DNA of 64,000 nt, from NCBI GenBank assembly GCA_002633005.1, contig NMRA01000518.1, positions 156,743 through 220,742 of the forward strand. The letters run 5' to 3'. A program made the translations under genes and the position numbers. Shown here one piece after another: positions 1 to 21,495 of this stretch (the stretch's first letter is position 1; each line of letters starts with the position of its first letter). The notes under the pieces were generated by a model. That model did not search any database and was not told where the DNA came from. It saw only the letters and a list, made by a program, of their open reading frames with translations. The DNA is from Phoronis australis (lineage: Eukaryota > Phoronida > Phoronidae).

Positions 1-528
1 TTCCTCTTAAAAGAGGAAAATTCCAAGCCTTGTGAAAGTAACGATCTGAACACCCCTGGTTTGTTTTCGTTGTTGCAAGCGGAGTTGGGTAACCAGTGCT
101 TCATTCAAACACGGATGATGATAACAGATAGTGTTAATCATAAAGTTTATGACACCGATACTTTATACATGGCATGACATGACTTAAGTTTTTTTCAGGA
201 ATTTGTTCTATATGAAATCGAGAAGTTGACATTATTGTTAAAGCTCGCATTTTTTCATTTATATCAAAAACGGTCGTGTTCACCTTTTGTGTATCCTCAT
301 GCATGAGCATTCCTCAATGTTGGTCATGTTTACCAATTTTGATTTTGGCCGTGAATCATCTGATTGAAGTAATCAGTGAAGTCCATCCGCTCCTCTATTT
401 TATGATGTGTAGTTATGAACACTGCCTCAACATATTAAAAAGACTAAGCAAAGGGTTTCACTCTAAAACATGAACCAAAACTGGATTTCAAATATGGCAG
501 TGCATGTTATATCATTTATTTCTTGCAG

Positions 529-622
529 GGTGTGGTTTGTGGTAAAGAAGAGGTATGCCGTGTAAGGACATACTATTGTGTTACCACTCCTTGTCCAAAA
601 CCTGAGCCAGTCTGTCTATCAT
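529..622 (+). CDS. Exon: Cys-rich module with TPCP motif
   Basis: The exon follows a TTTCTTGCAG acceptor and ends before GTATGT. It encodes about 31 residues with four regularly spaced Cys (VVCGKEEVC ... YYC ... TPCPKPEPVC), a layout common in Kazal-like or follistatin-like modules of invertebrate matrix proteins. It starts in phase 0 and ends in phase 1, so it is the first exon seen; the exon before it was not identified with confidence. Confidence 0.6.
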
Positions 623-3600
623 GTATGTATCTCTTGTTAAATATGTTATTATTGTGTGACATCATGTCAATTAAATTTTGTTGTTTTGATTTTCTGCTCA
701 TGTTTCTTTTTAGAGAAAAGTGCGCCATTTTGCACTGTCCTACACAAAATTGACTGGATTCTTTGGGGGGGAAGGGGGTGATTTTCAAATATTCCTAAAT
801 ACAATTTTTTATTTAATTTTCTTGCTGAAAATGTCTAGCCCCTGCTTTCAGATCTGATAACATCGATGAATGTATATCCTTATGTAATGAGAAGCAATCG
901 CCATTATACCAAGTGGGTGACTGGTCTACTCATGGCTTATAGTCACTTACAGGAGGTCCTGTGTTTTAGAACCAGTTTCTTCCACTGAATAATAGGTATC
1001 AAACTGGTTCTCAAAATCTGGGACCCTGAAAGTGTCTAGTGCCTATTTATGTTCTTCTCCTTTCAAGTGTTGCGTTACAGAACTGTGGTTGTGGGTAGAA
1101 GCTCTGTTTAGTTTTCTTTTGTGTGGCATGTTTTTTAAGGTCATAAACATCTAAAGGAAATTTTTATAAAATGTTTGTATTGTTAGTACAATATCAGTGT
1201 ATGAGAAGGAATTAATTGTGCTCTTCATCTATCACATGTTGGTAGTTTTGAGTTGTGATATAAATTTATTCAGTACGATTCATAAGTAATCAGACGAAAT
1301 ACTGTTTTCCTGTCACGATGGCTAATTCTGTTGACAGCAAACATTACAGGTAATAACTACTAAGGCTCCAAAATTCTAATTACAACATGGCGTGGCCATC
1401 TTACTGACCTTCTAATTACAACATGGCGTGGCCATCTTACTGACCTTCTAATTACAACATGGCGTGGCCATCTTACTGACCTTCCTGTTAATTTAGGGTC
1501 ATGAGGGAAGACTACTCTGCCAATGTATCTCACTTCCACCCAACTGTCATTTTGTGTTAGGCTTGTACTGTCAGTAGATCTGGATTTTTATGCAATCTAA
1601 TTTCAGTGAAAGATGCTGATATTGACAATACCCTGCCCACTGTTGATCCTCAGACAAGTAAGTCTGCATTACTTTCATGACTGATTAGTTTAGTTCAGCA
1701 GTGGTGCCAGTGCTGTGGAAGTTGTGTGGTGTTGGATTAGCTTTATAAACTTAGTGTGTGTGTTCTTTTGCTGTTTTGCGACAACTCAAGGTCAAATTGT
1801 GCTCCGTAGAATTGGGTAAACTAAGCATATCGTAGAATTTCTTGCTGGGGTATCTCTATATAGACAGAACACTGAAGTGGTGTTGAACTAAGCTTTCTGC
1901 GTAGATAGCAACACAACTTACTTTTTGAAACCAATGGTTTTCTCTTGCTATGAGCTTGCGTCGAGTGAAGTCACTCGGTATTTCATCTGCTTAATCACCT
2001 AATTATGTTGAATACCTTAATTTTCCTGCCAGTCATTTTGTAGCTAATAGATGTCTGTTTATACAAAAATTTACAGGGTGTAATAGGTGGAATACAAACA
2101 CTTGCGACGAGGCAAATTAGTCTGACATGCGCATTTTTGTTAAATGGTCTTGATTGCAATAAATGTCCCATTTCCCATTCAATTGGATGTCCCAAAATGT
2201 TCCAGTTGATGTTAGAAATCAACATTGTTTTGGTACTCTATCATGAAATGAGCTGCATGCCTTCTGAAAAAGTCATGCACCTTAAAATGATCCTGTTCTA
2301 GGCCCGGTGAAAATTGACCCACCCGTATTTGTGACTGCGGTCATTACGGGACCAACATCTGCGACAGTCTCGTGGACTGACCTGTCTGACACCATGGCCA
2401 AGTCGCAGCGCTACTACCGTGTCCGCTACACTGCTGTGGACGATGATTTTGAGGCCGAATTTAATGTTACTGGCCCCTACAGGAGTATTGACATAGACAC
2501 CCTGTTGCCCGAGACCAAGTATACCTTCCAAGTGCAGATAGTTGAAGGTTCAGATGTCAGTGACTGGAGTCTGGCTGCGCGTAATCGCACTTCCAGCTGT
2601 AAGTCATTTCATTTGGTTTCTGATGAAAAATTATTAACGTCATGTTAGGGTAAATGAACAAGGCCCTCCCTCTCTTTTTTTAACGTCACATTTTTGACTT
2701 GCTGTAGACATTGAGAATGTATTCAATTCAATTCTTTTGTGTGATAAAGCTCTGACTGCTGCTTGCTTACAAGGGTGTGGTTAAGCTTGACTTAATGCTA
2801 GATTTAGTTAGTCCTCTTGTGCTTTGTGAGAGATGGATGTTATTGTTTACATTTATGGATGCCGTAAAACTAGGAGACATAATATTAACCTATTGAAAGA
2901 TTGTACTCGTCTCTAAGATTCTGCTATCAATGACATTCTACCTCAGTGTTCAACTTTCTGTGATTTCCAAATTTCCAATTATGTTCTCTAGTCGTGCCTT
3001 TGATTCTTGACTGCTATTTAGTTGTGTGCAATGGGCAGCCAAGAAATAAGTTCATCTGCACGTTGTTCAGTTTTTGTTTAATTTTGTTTTTGTTTTACTG
3101 CCAGAAATGATGGGGCAACTCTTGGTTCATCTTATTTCAGTACCTCAGAAAGAGATTGCTCCTAAGTGTACGAATTCTGCATTTGGGTGCTGTTTAGATG
3201 GTGTTACCTCAGCTGATGGCTACAACTACCTCGGCTGTCCACGTAAGAAATTATCTATCATTAGAATCTATTTGCATATAATTAAATGTCTCTTTAGGGT
3301 TGTACAGAATGCACAGAGTTACAACTTTTACCAATTCTTCATTTATTTACCAATTTTTGAAAGACATTTTTTTATTTCTCTTAAACAGTAGAGATTAAGA
3401 ATTTCGTAAGTCTATTAGAAGCATAGATTGTAGAGTGTAGTTGTCATAAAACAACATTTACTAAAACTCCCATTGCTTGCAATAAGGTAAATAAGTCAAC
3501 CTTATTGGAAAATGACCATTTTGACAACTATTTTTCCTTCAAATAAGTGGAGAATTGCTGTAACTTGTGTCTCTGACTGTGAGCAGCCAAAATGGCAAAT

Positions 3601-6600
3601 TTTATTGTTCAGATCTTAGGATAACCTTTCACGCATTTCCTTTGATCATGTCACGTATTGTTGGCTGTTTTGCTTTCGGCATCTAACTTTTCTGTTAAGT
3701 GAGTTCAGTAAAGCTCCCTACTCCTTCAAAGCCTGTTGACTACTTGTCACTGGATGTGAATTAGCAAGAGATCATGAGCACTAAGGAAATGGGGTTGTCA
3801 GCACTGTCAACTTCCTTATCGTCCATACTGATAACAGTCCACCATTGTAGCAAAAATACATGCAAAATTGAACTCTTCATGCTTTTGTGTTTTGATTGTT
3901 GCTGGTTATACTAAAGTGATGTCTCCTTATGGCAGCTGTGGCCCCAACCATCCAGGCGAGTGAAGTGCGTGAAGACATAGCAGCTGCTCGCCATGATAGT
4001 ATTGAATTACCATGTGTTGCTGTTGGCTCTCCTGTCCCACAGATCACATGGTACAAGAACAGGTAAATACGTCTAGCATTTTATTCACGTTCTTGTACCA
4101 TTTGATGTGCTTAAAGATGCATTTTGTCTTGTTTAGCTGGTAGATTAAAAACAGATACGGAATTAGGCCTTTTATTCTGATGAAAACTTGTTAATATTTG
4201 TTCCCATGGTCGGGTTCTATTTACCAACAAGAACACTAAAGTTAGCAAACAACCCATTGAGCCTGATGGCTCATGAAGGATTTACTTGCAATTCTGCTTA
4301 CGTCATGATCATTTCGGCTTCAGGTTCCCCGTCTTGATGACTATGTACAATGGACGTCTACAGAAACAAAAGAATGGCTCCCTCATCATCTCTGGTGCTA
4401 AGCCCATTGACACCGCCAGCTATATCTGCAGGGCCACCAATGGAGTCAAACCCTGGGCAACTAAGGAGTATATGGTAGAGATAAGAGGTCAGTGCTGCAA
4501 ACCCACTGGTCACCACATAGTCTGTCTGATATTCTATTGTTCCTAATCTGTTTTTTATTTTATCAATTTTAATACCCAGAAGTGACTTCATAGAATGAAG
4601 CAGAGGTAAGCTTATATGACAAAGGATAATTTCAAATTGCAACACTATTCTCAGTAGAACTTAAACTACGCAATCTGTTTAAAACTTCTTTAATTGCTCT
4701 TTTAGACCCTGTCCAGTTCCTGCCAAGTGAGACTGTTGTCACGGTAATGCCAGGCTCCGTTGCACACTTGCATTGCTACGCCAAAGGCATCCCAGCACCG
4801 GCGATCACATGGTTTAAGGACAACGTGCAACTGCCATCAGAGGGGAATAATAGGTTCCAAATTATGGAAAATAACACGCTGGCAATTTATAATACTCAAC
4901 CAGAGGATATCGGAGATTACACGTGCGAAGCAAGAAATGTGATCAGCGTGCTAAAGCAAACGGTTCAATTAGATTTGAGAGGTTTGTTATCTTTCCTATA
5001 TCACTGATCATTGCAAACATAAAAAGTTCGCCATTATAATTTGTGTTACTTGCCTGAATCCTCCGTGAGATTCAAACATGCGTTTCGTAGATGCAAGTAC
5101 AACTGGCATTTTAGGCTAAGTGTTCAGCAGGACGGTGATGATGAATGCTTGAGAAACATTTACATAAATATATACAAGACTGTACTTCGGGAGCAAGTTT
5201 TCCAATCAGCAGAATTGATTTAAAAACACGGCACTTTTCGTTATTGACAGTCTTTATTCCGTTTTGTTCATATGTTCAGAATTAGTCAGTTACTTCATCA
5301 ATGTTCCAATGAGTGTAGAGTTTTATTCCGAACATATGAACGAAATGGAATAAAGACTGTCAGTAACGAAAAGTGTCGTGTGTTTAATCAATCCTGAAAA
5401 TATATACAAAGAGACATTTCTGTACAAACTTAAACTATCATCGGTGCTCTCAGACAGATTCACTGAAGTCAGATATTAGAAGTCCATGCAGTCAACCACT
5501 GAGCTAGCTGAGAGCTAAAAGAAATATTAGGGGGGAGGTCCATGCAAGTCACTGTATGGTGGGAGTCATGGCCAGATGTGTAGTCTTGTTGAAGTGACAC
5601 TGATAATGAGTAACATGCATGGTTTTGATTCCATAGTATTAGCAATGGTTTAAGTTGTAATCAAGATGCATGTTCATACATATTTATGTATAATATGTTC
5701 ATTAAAGTGTTCATCACCCTCCTGTAGCTGCAAGTAGGTTTCCAAAAATTTTAAGATCCCTCAAGTCTTCCCGAGAAGTCATCATGCATTATAGGTGAAT
5801 CAAAGTAGCTTTTTTGCATGTGTCTTGTCTCTGCAGAACACATTTTAGAGTACAAGAATTGTGATGAAATTTAAAAATGTGAACGTGGATTACTAAGCAT
5901 TTATTGTTATGCAAGTCGCTCGCTTCTAACCAAATTTTGAGGAGTTTTGTCTTCCCTACTGACTGTTATATTCAAACTGGATATTTTTGCTGTAGCTGCA
6001 TTATCAATTCCACCACTATTTTATGTAGACATTGAGGACAGAAATTTTTTTTCTTGCGAATCGAAAAGTGACAGGTCATTACCATGCACTTATGTCTAAT
6101 CCAGTGCTACACTTTACAGCCCCAATTAAGGCCAGTATAGAGTCCCACGAGACAGATTACACAGCTGGTGATGAAATAGTGCTCAAGTGCAAGGCGACGG
6201 GGTATCCAACACCGAATATTACTTGGACCAAAGATGGCGCCGCTCTGCCTCCTCAGATGCGGTTCAAGCCAAGCTCTAGTGGTGTACTGATGGTACAGAA
6301 AACAACAACATCGGACTCTGGGACATACACGTGTACAGCATCAAATTATTATGACTTTGCGTCTACTGCCACCCAGCTCAAGGTGAAACCTAAAGGTATG
6401 TGATTGATTGTTATTCCTTCAATAATTCCCCCCACCCCAAGTACTACTACCATGAGATGCAAACATGCACACTGTGAACCAGTTATGGACCTTACTCAAC
6501 GAAAATGCGCCTTTTCCTTGTGAAGTTAGTTTCACACATTGTCAATTCTTATGCTATCAAGGTCTTTCAAATAATACTTGATTGACATTGTGTCAGTATA

Positions 6601-6950
6601 CTGCTAAAAGTTTTGGTTTAAAAAAAAAACACCAAAAAACAGTTTTCATTTCTAGACCAAGTTCATATGTGTTAAATAATCAATCTACAATGTAGTTGTC
6701 TCGGTGTAACTGTACAATGCGATTTTCTTTGATTTCAGTAACATTGCCACCTGGGGACTGCAAGGACATTAAACATTTGGCTAATTGTGAAATTATCGTC
6801 AAGTATGATTACTGTGGTCATCCCATCTACTCCAATTACTGTTGTCGCTCTTGTTTCCAGGCAGGAAAACTAGACTCTAAAAAGATAAAAAAGATACGCC
6901 GACGAAGGCATATTAAAAACTTTTTTTCTACCTCGGCTCTTCTGTATTAA
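529..6950 (+). CDS. Papilin-like extracellular matrix protein, C-terminal part (9 exons)
   Basis: Exons 529-622, 1607-1657, 2302-2598, 3141-3242, 3936-4062, 4324-4487, 4706-4981, 6120-6395 and 6739-6950 join in one open frame of 532 residues with GT-AG introns; from the second exon on, most junctions share phase 1. Domain order: Cys-rich module with a CVTTPCPKPEPVC motif, linker, FN3, a short Cys cassette of the type found in papilin (FGCCLDG...YLGCP), three Ig domains with the usual C...W...YxC pattern, then a PLAC domain and a basic tail. This order matches secreted matrix proteins of the papilin/ADAMTS-like group, which bind basement membrane. Upstream exons, probably with TSP1 repeats and the signal peptide, lie before the window. 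Kunitz domains are not seen in this part. Family assignment is firm; orthology to papilin itself is inference. Confidence 0.85.
1375..1482. repeat. Tandem repeat, 36 bp x 3
   Basis: Three exact or near-exact head-to-tail copies of a 36-bp unit containing ACATGGCGTGGCCATC lie in the intron between the first two papilin-like exons seen. The unit itself holds a short palindrome around TGGCCA. Confidence 0.95.
2302..2598 (+). CDS. Exon: fibronectin type III domain
   Basis: This single phase 1-1 exon encodes a full FN3 domain of about 97 residues. Visible landmarks are the Trp of strand B (ATVSWTDL), the Tyr of strand C (YYRVRY), the LLPETKYTFQVQI segment that holds the conserved Leu and Tyr, and a closing WSLAARNRT. 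FN3 is a cell- or matrix-interaction module and is not typical of vertebrate papilin, so this position is a lineage feature. Confidence 0.9.
3141..3242 (+). CDS. Exon: short papilin-type Cys cassette
   Basis: This 34-residue exon in phase 1-1 carries four Cys in the pattern C-x6-CC-x14-C, with the GCCLDG and LGCP signatures. The same small cassette is found in papilins and several invertebrate secreted proteins. It is the strongest sequence argument, with the PLAC domain, for the papilin-like call. Confidence 0.75.
3936..4487 (+). CDS. Two exons: first Ig (I-set) domain
   Basis: Exons 3936-4062 and 4324-4487 together make one Ig domain. The first Cys is in IELPCVAVG, the Trp in ITWYKN, and the second Cys in the TASYICRATN motif. 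The domain is split by a phase-2 intron after the Trp, while the other two Ig domains of the gene are encoded by single exons. Confidence 0.88.
4706..4981 (+). CDS. Exon: second Ig (I-set) domain
   Basis: One phase 1-1 exon of 276 nt encodes a complete I-set Ig domain: VAHLHCYAKG, ITWFKDN, then EDIGDYTCEARN. Symmetric exon phases make this a shuffling-ready module. Confidence 0.92.
5215..5392. mobile_element. Foldback element with long inverted arms
   Basis: The left arm (about 5215-5285) and the reverse complement of the right arm (about 5324-5392) match over some 65 bases with a few mismatches, for example GACAGTCTTTATTCC on the left against GGAATAAAGACTGTC on the right. Only about 40 bases separate the arms. 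There is no coding capacity. It lies in the intron before the third Ig exon and looks like a MITE or foldback insertion. Confidence 0.8.
5438..5518 (-). repeat. tRNA-like remnant (possible SINE head)
   Basis: On the minus strand TAGCTCAGTGGTTGACTGC resembles a tRNA D-arm/A-box. A clear B-box is missing, so this is a decayed tRNA or tRNA-derived SINE piece, not a working tRNA gene. Confidence 0.4.
6120..6395 (+). CDS. Exon: third Ig (I-set) domain
   Basis: Also 276 nt and phase 1-1, equal in length to the exon at 4706-4981, which suggests origin by exon duplication. The Ig landmarks are IVLKCKATG, ITWTKDG and SDSGTYTCTASN. Confidence 0.92.
6739..6950 (+). CDS. Last exon: PLAC domain and stop
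   Basis: The exon encodes a PLAC (protease and lacunin) domain with six Cys (GDCKD, ANCE, DYCG, YCCRSC) followed by a Lys/Arg-rich tail and a TAA stop. PLAC domains close the C-terminus of papilin, lacunin, several ADAMTS and ADAMTSL proteins and PACE4. The basic run KKIKKIRRRR may bind glycosaminoglycans; that role is inference. Confidence 0.88.
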
Positions 6951-9162
6951 CGAAACGTTTTAAACTATTGCCTAAAATGATGTTATTTTAATTGTTGATC
7001 GTGGCAAATTCACTGCCAGTTATGCAAGGGGCCAGAGATGACAGCTTCTGTTAACATGGTCAAATCTTGTGATTATTAATGTACAATGGATTTTAATAAG
7101 ATTTTACTTGGAGTACAGTTTTAGCATTTTCTACTATTTAACAAGTTTATACACGTTCTGGTTTACTCGTTGTCTATGTGTGTACATTGCTGCTAAGTAA
7201 CGCACTGAAGCAATTTGAGTGGTATTTTCTAAACATGGTATTGAACTTAATTGGAAGACTGCTTCCGTGCCCTAATTACTTAAACTTTGATAAATGATTG
7301 GAAAGTGATGTATTTTAGTTAATTTTGGTGCTTAGCAACTTCTAATAGTCAAAGTTAGTATAGTTTTGTATAGCTTGAACAGTGTGACATATTGTTATAT
7401 TTCTTTGTGTATATACTAGGTAAATATTTTTAAAACAACCCTGTTGGTTATTCTTAAGTAAAAATCATGTTCCAGAGAAACCTGTGTGTTATAAATAAAT
7501 TCTTTTTCTAAACAAAATCTTAGCATCAAGTAAATCGACAGGGTTGTTTTCTTTATTCACTGTTGCGACAAGTTTGAACTTTTGAGACTTAAGTGACAGC
7601 GCAATCTTTTGGCCACAAGTGGAACCAATCTCTTAAAGTTTTATCTGCCCGGCATCATTTACTGTATAAGCCAATGGTAGCCTGTATTATCTTACTCACA
7701 TCGAGCACTGACGCTTGTACTTTTATCAATTCTCTTCCCTCAGTTTGGTTGCTATAGCACACAGTCACCCTGTCTCACGAGTCCACCATGCACATTGTCG
7801 TGGTGACTTTGTGTTCCAGCAAGACAATTTCTTGCTTGGACTAGCTATCACCATTACAATGCTCAGGTTTGGATGACTAATCTTCCTGTTCTCTAACCAT
7901 TGAGAGTTCAGTACAAAAGTGAGTTTCACGTAAGGAACTGTTTATTCACAGTACTTCTGCCAAGAAATACTATGAAACTGAGAGGCATGAGTCGAGTCTC
8001 TGGTTGTGGCAGATGTCTTGTCAAATCTCACCAAGTCACCTTTTGATATATTTTTTGGTCATCGTGAAGCATCCTATGCAAAGTGTTCTCTTATGAGCAC
8101 AGATAGCTTAACGGATGTTCCATTCAGTACTGTCCTGAATTGGTTTTATTCTCAAGATACTATTAATTTATACTTTTGTACAATATCCTTTATGCAAATA
8201 GAAACTACACTCTGTCTATTATTTGATTGTTTTTATTTTCTTTGGGATAACAATAATTATCAACAACAAAGATTGCATGACACTATGAATCATTACGTGG
8301 ACCAAGCCCTTAAGTCACACCTGAATAGTTTCTTAGAAGCTTAGTTAATTTTTTAACTCAGCAATGTGACTCTAAAATGTGTTGAGGTAATTGTAAACCT
8401 ACGTGAAGTTCTTTCGCATTTATCAAAGGAACTGAAAACTTTCCTTTTTCATCTCAAGAAAGTAATAAATGTATTTTTGGAATACAATTATTTTTTGTTT
8501 TAAATGTGACGCCATAGCCCATAAAATCAGTGTGTGAAGTGTCAAGCCAATGGAGAAATCATTCAGAACTGTTAAAATTGTCAAAAATCAGTCTGAAAAT
8601 AACAAAGACTTGCCACATTTAAGTGAAATTGATTGAGCTCATCTAAAACATCTCGCACATGGGGCACATAAATGTTGCGTCTTGGGAAAAGTTATGGATA
8701 GCAGTAGGAAAGAAGTTTTATACAATACGTGAATATTGTACTTTTGAAAGAAATTTCCTTAAAAGTTGGCAATTACCTTTACACCGACCTTTTCATAGAT
8801 ATTACAAAAAGTTGCACGTGCAAGGAATTGTGGGACCAAAATACAGAGAATTACCCAAGAGGTGAAATGTGTTTCATGTGTAGGAAAACGAGTCTGCACA
8901 GTACCACAAGTCTCACTCAAGACAACAACAGATTCATCTAGTGCTTTAAAGTCTGATAAATATGAAGTGAACTGATATTCTTCTTGAGCAAATAATCCCA
9001 TACATCATGCAACAGAGAATTGCAAAGCGGGCTTGGTCTAACTTTGGTATAAAATGTGATTTACTTCTCCATGAAGCTGCTTTGTAACAATAACAATGCA
9101 TTGTACTGTCACCGTGGTATTTGCTCAATGGGTACGTGATATACTGTCATCATGGTACCTGC
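6951..9162. other. Convergent intergenic region
   Basis: Up to about 7520 this is the 3' UTR of the papilin-like gene. The rest is AT-rich sequence leading to the end of the prostaglandin reductase gene on the opposite strand and must include that gene's 3' UTR. Short open frames here (for example 8006-8344) show no recognisable domain or splice context. Confidence 0.6.
7494..7499 (+). terminator. Poly(A) signal of the papilin-like gene
   Basis: AATAAA lies about 545 bases after the stop codon at 6948-6950, at the end of an AT-rich 3' UTR. It is the first canonical signal seen downstream in the right orientation. Confidence 0.5.
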
Positions 9163-19543
<10,381 letters not shown>

Positions 19544-21495
19544 ATTGGTGACTCTTTCTTTACACCTCCCGTAGTAAAGAGCTTTTGCTTTCACGAACTT
19601 CCCAGGGCAAAGGACACACCAGAGACCGTCTTTGGGTACACTCTCTGACGTCACGGGTGGCGTTTGAAGCCAACTCAACCCCAAACTACTGGACGCTCTG
19701 TGAAAGAGACGGTTGTTTTCGCCTCCGTCTTATGAGCATAAACCGAGTAAATTCTTTCGTTTCGTGGTCTCAATTAGTTCACCACTGCCACCGCTATGAA
19801 CAGGGTCGGCTTGCAGGCAGCATAGGGACATTTTAAAGTAATTAAAATTACTCAAGTCTGTGCCACAAATTCTATCGGTTTCAGCCAGGAGAACCGTAGG
19901 ACAAAACAAAGCAAAACATGTAGCAAGAAACATCGTGTATAGAACTTAGCATTGCCGTGAAACAGTTCCTGTGAGACTAAATTGAAATAAGTGCCGTTTT
20001 AGAAAGACAGTTCTGTGGCGTTTACAGTTCATCACCCCCTGACGGCACTGACTGTTCGCGATATGAATATTTAGTGGCCGATTAACTATTTCTAGACCCC
20101 TTTTGGACGGAGGTCAATTTTGGGAACCTAGTTGCAAGTGGAGTGTGAAGTCGTTTTCGGAAGTGCGCATGTGTGCTTAGGTGTCTGCCTAGTGTGGAGA
20201 CAGTAAATATAACTATCATACTCCGAAACTAGTTGAGTGTATGTCACACTATGAATAGAATGAAGTCACACAATATGCGCGAATACTATTAAATTCAATG
20301 TGAAACAGACGGAAGTTATTTCTGGTCCACACCTTGCCTACAATCTACCTCATTACCTCCCACCCTTGGTTAACTTAGGCCCTACTATGCAGAACAACAC
20401 GTTGGACCTATTCACTTATAATAGTATAGTTGGATATTGACTTGACAATGTAATCGTCTCCATTGTTTCTGGTCACTAAGTTGATCCAGGTATTTTTAGC
20501 GTACCCCCTCCCCCCGCGTCGATTCCCCGTCGACTTTCGCCCACTGGTCGTCATAATTTTCGAGCTACTTCTGACTGTTAAAATTTTTAAAATACCAACC
20601 GGTCGCCTATGACAATTTTACGATCCTATACGAGTGAGCCTCCTAACTGTATCAGGCCCTAAAGTGTAGCTTAGTTTTTAGTGTTTTTGTTAACAGATAA
20701 TCCGCCGGGCACTCATAATGCATACGTTATGTTTCGTTGTTTCATTGTTTCTGCATTGCCAATCCGGGGGGTACTCGACTATATTTAGGCTCTGACAGTG
20801 GACTAAAAATGGAATTCGTTTCTAAGGAACTTCTATGAAAAAGTCACCTTTTTGTAGAGTTTTGTTCCAAAACTTGTTACCACCCTTTTATAAGGATCAA
20901 TTACATACTAACCTAACCCCTTCACAGAGATTCGTGAATACTGACTGTGAATTTGAGTTGCTACATCAGTGCCAAAGTGGTCATTATTAATCTCAAATGC
21001 ACTGTTGCAGTTTTCTAAATTATCATTTCGCTTTCCTTTTATGCAATTTTTCACAAAAATCACAAAAGTCATATATTTAATAGCCCATCACGCAAACGCG
21101 GAACATTTTAAAGGGACTTTCTGGAGGGTTGTACAGCATAAAACACTTCTGTAGGTTTGTGCAGTTGGAAAAGGAAACCCGCTGTAGTTTTAAGCACCCG
21201 AAGAGATTGTCGTTTCACAATAATGAAATCAATACAGATCACGCTTCCAAAAGTGTTCTGACTTAAATAGAAATTTTGTATGTTTTGTGGGGATGTTCTG
21301 TTTCAGTCAATTTCCTGGCAACAAATGTCGGGTGTTTTGAACATGAGATCCACGATCGTGTGTACGAACTTGGGATTCCGCTTAATATCAAGAATGCGTA
21401 TGTGTAAACTTTGGAATTAAATATCCATCAAGGTAGTCAGGGCAACGTTTTTGTTCATTGAAAAGATTTCTTCAAATTATTGGCACTCCGATCGC
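19544..21495. other. Divergent promoter-side region
   Basis: This is the 5' flank of the PTGR2-like gene and, further right, the upstream region of the pantothenate kinase gene. The part near 19560-19800 is richer in GC and CG than its surroundings, as expected near a transcription start. No TATA box or further exon could be assigned. Apart from the short repeat at 20815-20935 I see nothing else. Confidence 0.4.

Noticed and set aside
1-160. Open frame from the window start (KPCESNDLNTP...) that could be the end of an upstream papilin-like exon.
   Set aside because: A donor at 59 would leave phase 1, which does not fit the phase-0 start of the exon at 529; the evidence is too thin.
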